Assembly: GCA_965279095.1 (NCBI GenBank)
Contig: CBDIHH010000006.1
Coordinates: forward strand, 1 to 64,000
Length of the DNA stretch: 64,000 bases
Origin: CBDIHH01 sp965279095
GTDB lineage: Bacteria; Pseudomonadota; Alphaproteobacteria; Caulobacterales; Caulobacteraceae
Reading direction: 5' to 3'
Notes under the pieces: model-generated
Seen by the model: the letters and a program-made list of their open reading frames with translations, nothing else
The model's database searches: none
Told to the model about the DNA's origin: nothing
Made by a program: the position numbers and the translations under genes
Shown here: in pieces, positions 17,795 through 25,366 of the stretch
Numbering within the stretch: position 1 is the first letter of the stretch
How the letters are laid out: every line of letters begins with the position of its first letter

Positions 17795-17955
17795 CCGTCA
17801 TCCCGGCCGCAGCGCAGCGGAGAGCCGGGACCCAGCAGCGAATCTTGCCATCGGGCGCAGCTTTCAGGGCGGGAACTGCTGGGTCCCGGGCTCGCGCAAG
17901 AGCGCGCCCCGGGATGACGATCTGGTGTGGGTGGGGACGCCCACCATGGGTCGAG
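17795..17955. repeat. 160-base repeat, left copy of a direct pair
   Basis: Begins CCCGTCATCCCGGCCGCAGC and continues past CCGGGATGACGATCTGGTGT into CGCCCACCATGGGTCGA. It is nearly identical, in the same orientation, to 25177-25335. The inner 125 bases are a member of the family found in the other orientation at 41445, 42096, 47426 and 47605. No gene is seen between 17722 and 18076. Confidence 0.85.
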
Positions 17956-18076
17956 AGCCGTTATCTCGTCTGCGCCCCGAAGCCGACCCTGGCGCCCCAT
18001 GGTCCCGGGGCTGCCGCCGTCAAGGACCGCTAGGGGTGGACGCAGGGCCCAGGCTACGGACCGCCTAGCCACTCGG

Positions 18077-18694
18077 TCAACGGCGTAGCATGGCCTTGGC
18101 AACCGCAACGTCGGCGGGGTCATGACTCGCCGCCAGTCCGACTTGAACAGCGTTACGATCTGCGTCGGACCTGTTCTGAGACAGTTTCCGCTTCGCCTCT
18201 ATCCGGCTAATTTTCAGTTCGATGCCGACAATCCCCCTCAGCTGCCTCTCGACATGATCGTCGGGTGCATCGTGGATTGACCATGGCTGCGCCTGGCCGG
18301 CTTCGAACCTGTCTGTCAGGCTCGACACAGCCCATCGGAGCCAAGCCGGATCATCACGCCATACCGCCTGGCCGTAGACGTGGACCGCCTCGTAGTTCCA
18401 GGTCGGCACGACCCGGCCATGCTCTGCCTTACTCGGATAGAGGTTGGGGCTGACGTAGGCGTTTGCGCCCTGGAAGATCACCAGGGCTTCACCCTCTGCA
18501 GACATGCTCCAGTGCGGGTTGGCCCGTGCCACGTGCCCCACCAGCCTGCCCGATCCGGCGTCATGATCGAAAGGAAGATGGCTGGCAAACAGGCCTTCAG
18601 GACCGTGTGTCACCAAACAGCCAAACGCCATTTGGCGAAGCATATCTGTGATGCTGGCTTCGTCGACGACCTCGAAAGCGGCGGGCTGATACAT
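18077..18694 (-). CDS. FMN-binding negative transcriptional regulator, PaiB family
   Basis: A 205-residue protein matching PaiB along its full length: start MYQPAAFEVVDEASITDML, ASHLPFDHD, GHVARANPHW, VIFQGANAYVSPNLYPSK and the signature VVPTWNYEAVHVYGQ. The family has a split-barrel FMN-binding fold and in Bacillus represses sporulation and protease genes; in proteobacteria the role is mostly unknown. It stands alone within the accessory stretch, with an island repeat on its 3' side. The gene name paiB would fit the family but orthology is not shown. Confidence 0.88.
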   Translation of the reverse strand: MYQPAAFEVVDEASITDMLRQMAFGCLVTHGPEGLFASHLPFDHDAGSGRLVGHVARANPHWSMSAEGEALVIFQGANAYVSPNLYPSKAEHGRVVPTWNYEAVHVYGQAVWRDDPAWLRWAVSSLTDRFEAGQAQPWSIHDAPDDHVERQLRGIVGIELKISRIEAKRKLSQNRSDADRNAVQVGLAASHDPADVAVAKAMLRR

Positions 18695-18875
18695 GTGCCC
18701 ACGCTAGCGATGGTGGGTGGGGCGCTCAAGGCCCGCCTTGGGTCGAAGCCCGTCATCTGGCCGGCGCACAGAAGCGGCCCTTCGTGGTCACGCCCCTATC
18801 GGACCTCCCCAAGGGGGCCGGTATGGGTGGTGAGCATACCTATGCCGTGTGGTTGGCGCGAGCTAAGGTCGCATC

Positions 18876-19346
18876 ATGGCCGAAAAGCTTACTCGCAAAC
18901 CAATCGCTGTGGCGTCTGACCATCGGGGCGTCGCCTTGAAGGCGCGGCTGACACAGTGGCTGGGCTCCCATGGATACACAGTGAAGAATTGCGGGGCGGA
19001 CAGCGGAAGCGAGCGGGTTGATGCGATGGACTACGCGCTGCGCCTCGTAACAGAGATTAAGTCAGGTCGCTCCGCCTTCGCCGTGGGCATTTGCGGCAGC
19101 GGCCAGATGATGGCTATAACAGCCAACCGCTTCCCCTTCATACGGGCGACGCTGCTGCATACGGTGTCAGAAAGCGGACCGGCCCGCGCACATGGCGACG
19201 CGAACATGCTGGTTCTTGGGGCGGACTTGATCGACGGGGCCACTGCCGAGAACATACTCCAGACATTCCTGAACACCTCAGCCGAGGGTGGCCGCTACGC
19301 CATCCGCCGCAAAAGTCTGGCGAAGCTGGACGTGTCCGCTTTTTAG
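18876..19346 (+). CDS. RpiB/LacA/LacB-family sugar-phosphate isomerase
   Basis: A 156-residue protein. The family marks are PIAVASDHRGVALKARL (phosphate/substrate binding), the active-site Cys segment FAVGICGSGQMMAITANR, and HGDANMLVLGADLIDGATAE. These match ribose-5-phosphate isomerase B. The Cys loop usually reads CGTGIG; here it is CGSGQM, and the RAALC-type motif is replaced by RATLLHTVSESGPAR, so substrate may differ from ribose 5-phosphate. It is a stand-alone gene in the accessory stretch. Confidence 0.8.
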   Translation: MAEKLTRKPIAVASDHRGVALKARLTQWLGSHGYTVKNCGADSGSERVDAMDYALRLVTEIKSGRSAFAVGICGSGQMMAITANRFPFIRATLLHTVSESGPARAHGDANMLVLGADLIDGATAENILQTFLNTSAEGGRYAIRRKSLAKLDVSAF

Positions 19347-19497
19347 GTCATGTCGGCTACGGGGTGGCAGCGGCCCGCGCCCCTATTCCCGCGAGGCGGG
19401 CGTTCGGCCCGGTGCCCACCATGCAGAAGCCCTCTAGGGCCGCTTCGGGTGGCGAGCGGACATTGCTATTTTGCATGCCGTCAGGCAGCCTTCCTCA

Positions 19498-20049
19498 ATG
19501 AAAAGGCTGTTTGCGTGCATGATGGGCGCCTGCCTCGCGATATTTGGTATCGCGGGTTGCACTCCTTCAGTCAGGGTCACCGCTCCGACCAAAGCAGACA
19601 AGGCCGACTGGATCACGCCCGAAAACGATTTCGAGAAAGCGCTTCTGCACGCAACAGAAAACCCTCAGGACCGGGTCCGTTTCGAATCGGAAATTCTGGA
19701 CGAGTATGTGTTCATTCGGGTAAGTCCGGAATCCACAGCAAAGATTAACAACGCTTCGGGTCCTGATGGGAAATTAACTAAGCCAATCACTGTCACTGTT
19801 TGGTTTTTTGAAGAGCCGGGTCGCTTGAGAACTCTACCGATATTTACGAGTCCAAATCGGTTGGAGTCAGTATACCCTGAGGCACCTTGGGCCCGCATTA
19901 AATTCCGGCACGCACTCAGTATTGCGGAGGAAAATTCTGTTGAGTTCAATCACGGCCTGGCTCCCCGCATAATATTGTCTCCTTCTCAGGTCAGCGAAAT
20001 GCTTGCGGCATCCAAGGGTACAATTGCGACCGCCCGCGTGGCTCCATAG
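19498..20049 (+). CDS. hypothetical lipoprotein
   Basis: The ATG at 19498 gives 183 residues with a lipoprotein signal: KRLFACMMGACLAIFGIAGC, cleavage before Cys21. The mature part is soluble (VTVWFFEEPGRLRTLPIFT and so on) and belongs to no family I recognise. The coding sequence is much richer in A and T than the core genes, and the start is preceded by an island repeat (19431). This suggests recent acquisition. Confidence 0.65.
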   Translation: MKRLFACMMGACLAIFGIAGCTPSVRVTAPTKADKADWITPENDFEKALLHATENPQDRVRFESEILDEYVFIRVSPESTAKINNASGPDGKLTKPITVTVWFFEEPGRLRTLPIFTSPNRLESVYPEAPWARIKFRHALSIAEENSVEFNHGLAPRIILSPSQVSEMLAASKGTIATARVAP

Positions 20050-20251
20050 ACTGGCCGAGAGGGAATGAAAGGTTCGCATAGCGTCGAAGGCTGCCATCTC
20101 GTCTGGGGCCCGAGGCGGACCCTCGCGCCCCCTGGTCGCGGAGCCGCCGCCGTCAAGGACCGCTAGGGGTGGAAGGCGGACGTTCATCATCGGTCCACGA
20201 CGTGCGCATAGCCAAGATTGACTTGGCGAGGACCGCACTCGATGATGAGCG

Positions 20252-20578
20252 ATGATTTCGGTTCTGCAAACGCCCGTTATTGAGCCTGATCCTGAACGAG
20301 GTTGGGACCTCGTTTTCTACATGGGCGATGCTTGCGACCTCTCCATCCCTTTTCGGCAATCGCTGAGCGAGATCGCATCTCGGGTAGGCGGCTCTCTTGA
20401 ACTTCCGGCCCGCGTCGACGACGAGGATTTCGTAGATGGGAGGCTCGGCTTTGGGGCCGAGCAAGTCGGTGTCTATTTCGAGTATTGCTTGGGCTACTTA
20501 AGCCTGAGCCACCATCGCCGTGACCTTCTCACGGAGGTTCTGAAGCAGGTGGAGCCAGCGTTGAAGGTTCAGGTATAA
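20252..20578 (+). CDS. hypothetical protein
   Basis: 108 residues (MISVLQTPVIEPDPERGWDL...). There is no signal peptide or membrane helix. The amphipathic pattern (GWDLVFYMGDACDLSIPF, FRQSLSEIASRVGGSLEL) looks like a small globular protein. No family recognised. It is bounded on both sides by copies of the island repeat, the same arrangement as for its neighbours. No other frame in this interval is convincing. Confidence 0.55.
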   Translation: MISVLQTPVIEPDPERGWDLVFYMGDACDLSIPFRQSLSEIASRVGGSLELPARVDDEDFVDGRLGFGAEQVGVYFEYCLGYLSLSHHRRDLLTEVLKQVEPALKVQV

Positions 20579-20760
20579 GGACCGGAGAGCCGACGTTCCC
20601 GATGTCCGCTAAGGGTCGAAAGCCGTCATCCCGCCCGCGCCCTGAAGCGGACCCCTCGCGCCATGGCCCGGAGCGGACACCGGCAAGGACCGCTAGGGGT
20701 GGGTTGCGGACGTAGAGCACTTTTCTGCTAAGCTTGGTGCGATACCCGGCAGGCGCACTA

Positions 20761-21105
20761 ATGTCGAACGTCCCGTTTCTCATTTGGTTAGCTTGGGCCC
20801 TGACGTCGGCCCTCGCGATCCGAACCGTGTTCCTGCGATGGGTTTCGCCGCGCGTTTCCCAGCGCGGCCACCGCACTATCGCCAACCTCGGATGTCTCGG
20901 GATTTTCCTGTTGGGCTTGTTCGCCGTCGATTGGACAGGCGTCCCCATGTATGGATTCGACAGCCACAATTGGCGTCACCAGCTCGGGTATTTTTTGTTG
21001 GTGTTTGCGCCCTGGGGCCTCCCTCTCCTCGTGGGCATGCCGTTCGTCTTTCTCTTCGACCTCTCAGTCGTCTTGCGTGGCATGTTGACTGTTCGGCGGC
21101 GCTAA
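20761..21105 (+). CDS. hypothetical inner-membrane protein
   Basis: The ATG at 20761 (MSNVPFLIWLAWALTSALAI) gives 114 residues; a GTG 27 bases upstream is possible. Three hydrophobic segments are visible: the N terminus, LGCLGIFLLGLFAVDW, and YFLLVFAPWGLPLLVGMPFV running into FLFDLSVVL. It ends in a basic tail (LTVRRR). No family recognised. It is in the accessory stretch with island repeats on both sides. Confidence 0.6.
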   Translation: MSNVPFLIWLAWALTSALAIRTVFLRWVSPRVSQRGHRTIANLGCLGIFLLGLFAVDWTGVPMYGFDSHNWRHQLGYFLLVFAPWGLPLLVGMPFVFLFDLSVVLRGMLTVRRR

Positions 21106-21129
21106 GTCCGCTGTGGGTGGATTGCGGAC

Positions 21130-21462
21130 CTAGCGAACTGGCCTGAGATGGCCGCCTGAAACACTGTATTCGGCATTCAAATCGAGCACGTGATGGCCGT
21201 GGACAGTCTCACTTTCTCTATCGACCACCACGACCAGCAAGGCATTGAAGCGGCCAGTGCCGATAAGCACCTGATCGTATCTGCCCAGCGCGTCCCTGTA
21301 GACGTATCGAACGTCATTCAGATGTGGGAGGCCGAGCGCATCAAGGTCGAGCTGATCAACGTAACGCCAGATGTCCGTTGCCGCCTCCTCCTGCCCCATG
21401 ACGTTGGATATGGGAGCTGTGGAGCACGCCAGAAACTCCTCTCTGTTCAGTTCGCGGGGCAT
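21130..21462 (-). CDS. hypothetical protein
   Basis: The ATG at 21462 (MPRELNREEFLACSTAPI) gives 110 residues. The middle reads VRYVYRDALGRYDQVLIGTG and FNALLVVVVDRESETVHGHH, a beta-rich pattern that may form a small alpha/beta domain. No family recognised with confidence. It is convergent with the membrane protein at 20761 and divergent from the acetyltransferase at 21561. Confidence 0.55.
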   Translation of the reverse strand: MPRELNREEFLACSTAPISNVMGQEEAATDIWRYVDQLDLDALGLPHLNDVRYVYRDALGRYDQVLIGTGRFNALLVVVVDRESETVHGHHVLDLNAEYSVSGGHLRPVR

Positions 21463-21560
21463 AGGGCATCCAAGCGGACTTGCGGCCTGACTGCAACGGG
21501 TGGCCTGCGGACCTCCGGGCAAGCGGCTTGCTTGCCCGCCGCTTTTGGCTAGGACGCGCT

Positions 21561-22100
21561 ATGATCGAGACCGAACGCCTTATCCTTCGGCAGTGGCGCG
21601 AAGAGGACCGCGAACCCTTTTCGGCTTTGAACGCTGACCCGGAGGTCCGCCGCCACTTCCCCTCGGTACTGACGCGGGATCAGAGCGACTCGGAGATGGA
21701 CCGCATCGTCGCTCGGCTGGCTCAGGATGGAACCACCTTTTGGGCGGTGGAGCGCAAGTCCGACGCTGCCTTCTTGGGCTTCAGCGGCGTGTTGCGGACC
21801 GATGCGGGGCTCCCGTTCGACTGTGATCCGGAGATCGGCTGGCGCTTCTCCCGGGACGCCTGGGGCCAGGGTTACGCTACGGAGAGCGCCCGCGCTGCCT
21901 TTGCCTTCGCGGTCGAGCGACTGAAGCCCAAACGCGTGGTGAGTTTCACCGCAACGACGAACCTAAAATCTCAGGCGGTAATGAACCGGATCGGTATGGT
22001 CCGCCGCGGCGACCTCGACTTTGACCATCCTCGTGTGGCGGAGGGCGATCCGCTCCGACGGCATGTGGTCTGGGTATGGGAGGCATGCGCGCCCGCCTAG
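21561..22100 (+). CDS. GNAT-family N-acetyltransferase
   Basis: A 179-residue protein of the RimJ/RimL-like GNAT group: start IETERLILRQWREEDREPF, core EIGWRFSRDAWGQGYATESA (acetyl-CoA-binding loop with the Q/R-x-x-G-x-A pattern) and VVSFTATTNLKSQAVMNRIGM. It should transfer an acetyl group from acetyl-CoA to an amine, possibly a ribosomal protein N terminus or a small molecule; the acceptor is unknown. It is a single gene between island repeats. Confidence 0.88.
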   Translation: MIETERLILRQWREEDREPFSALNADPEVRRHFPSVLTRDQSDSEMDRIVARLAQDGTTFWAVERKSDAAFLGFSGVLRTDAGLPFDCDPEIGWRFSRDAWGQGYATESARAAFAFAVERLKPKRVVSFTATTNLKSQAVMNRIGMVRRGDLDFDHPRVAEGDPLRRHVVWVWEACAPA

Positions 22101-22246
22101 CGGACCTTCCCAAGGTCCGAGTTGGGTCGAAAGCGGACCTAAATCCAATTCCAGAAAGCGAACGTTCGGCGGCCCACCCCCGATGCGGACGCTCCTAAGG
22201 TCCGCTAAGGGTGCAAGGGCGACCTAGCTGTGGGGACCAGAACCTC

Positions 22247-22705
22247 TTAACCTGTCCTGGCGAACCACCCGGTGACGGGAGGATCTCGTGGAATACCTCT
22301 GACGGTGGTGGCGGCGCTCCAAGGCTTCAGTGAAAAGTCGGGCAATCCGAGACTTCGTTTCTCGTCCAGAAACGCACCCTCCCCCAATGGACCAATTATC
22401 TTCTCTGGGTTGACGCCCCATCCCTGGCCTTCCTGCGGTAATCGCGCAAAGTAGTAATAGCGGGCGCCGGCAGCAGCCTCCTGCGCAACCACAACGTAAT
22501 GCTTGTCGGCTCCCGCAGCTGAGATCGGAGGGCCGGGGAGGCCGTCGATGCCGCAACCGCCTCTGCCCCGAGGACCGTTTGGACAGCGGTAAAGGGCCAT
22601 CTCACCATTGCGCGGCATGAGGTAAAACGGGCCTGCCAACTGAAGCGGGTCTGGCGTGCAAGCCGCGACGATCAACACGGCAAGAATGGCGAGACTGGTT
22701 TTCAT
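22247..22705 (-). CDS. hypothetical lipoprotein
   Basis: 152 residues with a lipoprotein signal (KTSLAILAVLIVAAC, Cys16). The mature protein has Cys pairs (LYRCPNG, GGCGIDG) and a central strand segment HYVVVAQEAAAGARYYYFAR. No family recognised. It is on the minus strand in the accessory stretch, with an island repeat about 60 bases upstream of the start and the palindromic element of 22818 further on. Confidence 0.6.
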   Translation of the reverse strand: MKTSLAILAVLIVAACTPDPLQLAGPFYLMPRNGEMALYRCPNGPRGRGGCGIDGLPGPPISAAGADKHYVVVAQEAAAGARYYYFARLPQEGQGWGVNPEKIIGPLGEGAFLDEKRSLGLPDFSLKPWSAATTVRGIPRDPPVTGWFARTG

Positions 22706-22817
22706 TGTGCCGGCGCACCCACGTTGACCAACGCGATGGTGCCTTCTTGACCTGGGTCCGGCAAGCCGCCCTGCGGGACGTCCGAGATGGGTCGGAAAGC
22801 GGTCCTTACCGCCAACT

Positions 22818-22980
22818 CCTCCACACCGCGCCGTCGACCGCTTGATGGAATGGTTTTTCGGCCTTCGGCGCGGGTCAAGGACGGCGCTCTGCGCCGCCGC
22901 GCAGCGGTGCGCCTGCGGCGCATCCTTGACGCGCTTCGGCGGCCGAAATCATGCTCCGCCAAGCGATCGACGGAGGGGTC
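22818..22980. repeat. 160-base palindromic element, copy 1
   Basis: Outer arms CCGTCGACCGCTTG and CAAGCGATCGACGG enclose an inner hairpin whose arms start TTTCGGCC and end GGCCGAAA, with GTCAAGGA and TCCTTGAC near the loop. The same element, inverted, is at 52821-52983, and diverged copies are at 40953, 41272, 41603 and 41923. The 454-base gap 22706-23159 contains only this element and island-repeat remnants. Confidence 0.85.
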
Positions 22981-23159
22981 TGCGCCGGCCCTAACAGCCC
23001 TCGCGTTGGCGGATGGGGGAGTGTTGGGTGGGGGTGCACGCGCGACGGTCGCGGCGACGCGCCGGCGATGGCGGGGGCGAGCAGGACCGGATGTTGGCCC
23101 TCGCGGACCTTGAGGATGGCGGACGGCCAGGGTGGCCCGGGGCCGGGGCGGCCTGAGCC

Positions 23160-23423
23160 CTATTTCAACTGGCTGTCCTTGCTTCCACGGCGGTTGATCG
23201 TGGAATGCACGACGCGCTGGTCCAGTGCGGCTTGGCAGCCGACGCACCGCGTGACGCCGGGAAGCGCGTCGCGCCTGGCCTTGGGAATGTCATCGCCGCA
23301 TTCGACACAGTCTTCCCTCCCCGGCCCCCGGGGCAGACGCGCCCGCGCGCCTTGAACGCCATCGACGATGGTGTCCTGGATCTGATCTAGAACAGCGCCT
23401 TCATGCGCCCAACCCGTGGCCAT
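23160..23423 (-). CDS. DksA/TraR-type C4 zinc-finger protein
   Basis: The ATG at 23423 gives 87 residues. The C-terminal half holds the TraR/DksA finger DCVECGDDIPKARRDALPG followed by TRCVGCQ, a C-x2-C...C-x2-C zinc site. The N-terminal half is a short helix (AVLDQIQDTIVDGV). The size fits the short TraR/YbiI-like members that lack the long coiled-coil, so it may bind RNA polymerase's secondary channel. The IS1182-type element lies about 100 bases upstream of the start and may have changed its promoter. Confidence 0.8.
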   Translation of the reverse strand: MATGWAHEGAVLDQIQDTIVDGVQGARARLPRGPGREDCVECGDDIPKARRDALPGVTRCVGCQAALDQRVVHSTINRRGSKDSQLK

Positions 23424-23528
23424 TCCGCAGAGCTCCCTTCGCCTCTGCTCAGATGGGGCGCACGCCCTTCGAACCAAGCGGCGCCGTGACGGTCACAGCC
23501 CGCTGAAGGGCCGCAAGGGGCGGATACT

Positions 23529-23542
23529 GTTGATTTAGTCGG
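23529..23542 (+). repeat. left terminal inverted repeat of the IS
   Basis: Reads GTTGATTTAGTCGG and pairs exactly with 25083-25096. Confidence 0.85.
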
Positions 23543-23603
23543 CTGTTGATCGGCGCGTGGGGGCGTGATTCCCTTGTCGTTGTTGGCTTTGGAGGCCATG
23601 GCG

Positions 23604-24980
23604 ATGATGGGCACGCAAGCTGCTCCACTGCAGCTTTTCTACGATTTCCGCCTCGATGATCATGTGCCGGCAGACCATCTGCTCCGGCGAATCGATCGGT
23701 TCCTAGACCTGGCGCCGGTGCGCGAGGAGCTCCGCCCCTTCTACTGTTCGATCGGCCGTCCCTCGATCGATCCGGAGCTGATGATGCGGATGCTGATCGT
23801 CGGCTACGCCATGGGCATCCGCTCGGAGCGGCGGCTGTGCGAGGAGGTGCATCTAAACCTCGCCTATCGCTGGTTCTGCCGGCTCGGATTGGACGGCAAG
23901 GTCCCCGATCACTCGACGTTCTCGCGCAACCGCCACGGTCGCTTTCGCCAGAGCGACATCCTGCGGCGGCTGTTCGAGACGGTCGTCGAGCGATGCCTGG
24001 CTGAGGGTCTGGTGGGCGGCGAGGGCTTCGCTGTCGACGCCAGCCTGATCGCCGCGGACGCTAACAAGCAGCGGTCGGTTCCAGGCGAGGAGTGGCACCC
24101 GCCGCAGGACGCCGGCGTGGCCGTCCGGGAGTATCTGGAGCGACTGGATGATGCAGCCTTCGGCGCGGCCAGCGAGGTGAGACCCAAGTTCATCTCGCCG
24201 TCCGATCCGGCCGCCCAGTGGACCGGCGCCCACAAGGGCCACGCCTTCTTCGCCTATGCCGCAAACTACCTGATCGACACCGAGCACGCCGTCATCGTCG
24301 ATGTGGAGGCCACCCGTGCGATCCGTCAGGCCGAGGTCGGCGCCTCGCGCACGATGCTGGATAGGACCGCCGAGCGCTTCGGCCTCAAACCCGACCACCT
24401 GGCCGCCGACAGCGCCTACGGCTCGGCCGCAAACCTCGCCTGGCTGGTCCGAGAGCGCCAGATCGCCCCGCACATCCCGGTCTTCGACAAGTCTCAGCGC
24501 ACCGATGGGACTTTCTCCAGATCCGACTTCGCCTTCGATGCGGAGCGCGATCTCTACACCTGCCCAGAGGGCAAGACCCTGCTGGTCCTCCGCCGATCCT
24601 TCGCCACCCCCAGATCCGGGATCACCAAGGACGGCACGCGGCTCTATCGCGGCTCGCGCTCCGACTGCGGCCCCTGCCGCCTCAAGGCCCGCTGCTGTCC
24701 CAACACCCCGGTCCGTAAGATCCCTCGCGACGTCGATGAAGATGTCCGAGACCTCGCTCGCGGTCTCGCCGCAACGCCGGCCTACGAGGCCTCACGCCAC
24801 CGGCGCAAGAAGGTCGAGATGCTCTTCGCCCACCTCAAGCGGATCTTGAAGCTCAGCCGCCTGCGGCTGCGAGGCCCCAACGGCGCTCGCGACGAGTTCC
24901 TGCTCGCCGCCACCGCTCAGAACCTCAGGAAACTCGCCATGCTCAGAACCCCGCCAACCCCGGCGCTAGCGACCACCTGA
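23604..24980 (+). CDS. IS1182-family transposase
   Basis: 458 residues from the ATG at 23604, chosen because GGAGG lies about 8 bases upstream. An ATG at 23598 is also possible. The N-terminal DUF772-type region (FYDFRLDDHVPADHLLRRID, then GRPSIDPELMMRMLIVGYAM and YRWFCRLGLDGKVPDHSTFS) precedes a DDE domain with FAVDASLIAADANKQ, LAADSAYGSAANLAW and the C-terminal RRKKVEMLFAHLKRILKL (Glu). A Cys cluster (CGPCRLKARCC) lies before the last part, as usual in this family. The gene is uninterrupted, so the element may be active. Confidence 0.93.
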   Translation: MMGTQAAPLQLFYDFRLDDHVPADHLLRRIDRFLDLAPVREELRPFYCSIGRPSIDPELMMRMLIVGYAMGIRSERRLCEEVHLNLAYRWFCRLGLDGKVPDHSTFSRNRHGRFRQSDILRRLFETVVERCLAEGLVGGEGFAVDASLIAADANKQRSVPGEEWHPPQDAGVAVREYLERLDDAAFGAASEVRPKFISPSDPAAQWTGAHKGHAFFAYAANYLIDTEHAVIVDVEATRAIRQAEVGASRTMLDRTAERFGLKPDHLAADSAYGSAANLAWLVRERQIAPHIPVFDKSQRTDGTFSRSDFAFDAERDLYTCPEGKTLLVLRRSFATPRSGITKDGTRLYRGSRSDCGPCRLKARCCPNTPVRKIPRDVDEDVRDLARGLAATPAYEASRHRRKKVEMLFAHLKRILKLSRLRLRGPNGARDEFLLAATAQNLRKLAMLRTPPTPALATT

Positions 24981-25082
24981 CGACCAGCGCACCCACCAAC
25001 GGACCACCGCCTGCCGGCGGCCGCCCAAAGCCCAGGCCAAACTCCGCCCACGACCGCCGAAGGGCCATCGCCAGCTCTTTGA

Positions 25083-25096
25083 CCGACTAAATCAAC
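25083..25096 (-). repeat. right terminal inverted repeat of the IS
   Basis: Reads CCGACTAAATCAAC on the plus strand, the exact complement of 23529-23542, followed by GATA. Confidence 0.85.
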
Positions 25097-25176
25097 GATA
25101 TCGGCGCTGAGCCGCCGTTCCGGCGGGCAAGGGGTGAGGGACCGCTAGGGGTGGGATTCTGACGCCCCAACCTTTC

Positions 25177-25335
25177 CCGTCATCCCGGCCGCAGCGAAGC
25201 GGAGAGCCGGGACCCAGCAGCGAATCTTGTCATCGGGCGCAGCGTTCAGGGCGGGACCTGCTGGATCCCGGGCTCGCGCAAGAGCGCGCCCCGGGATGAC
25301 GATCTGGTGTGGGTGGGTACGCCCACAATGGGTCG
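25177..25335. repeat. 160-base repeat, right copy of a direct pair
   Basis: Near-identical to 17795-17955 and in the same orientation, including the tail GATGACGATCTGGTGTGGGT. Together they bracket about 7.2 kb of accessory DNA. The 386-base gap between the transposase and lpxK holds only this repeat, the IS end and one island motif. Confidence 0.85.
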
Positions 25336-25366
25336 AAGCAGTCCCAAAAGGCCGACCGCGCGACCC

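Larger units (their letters stand above)
23527..25096 (+). mobile_element. IS1182-type insertion sequence
   Basis: A complete-looking element of about 1.57 kb with one transposase gene. The terminal inverted repeats share a perfect 14-base core, GTTGATTTAGTCGG at 23529-23542 and its complement at 25083-25096. GATA occurs directly outside both ends (23523-23526 and 25097-25100) and may be a 4-base target duplication, although two extra bases sit between GATA and the left repeat core. Confidence 0.85.
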
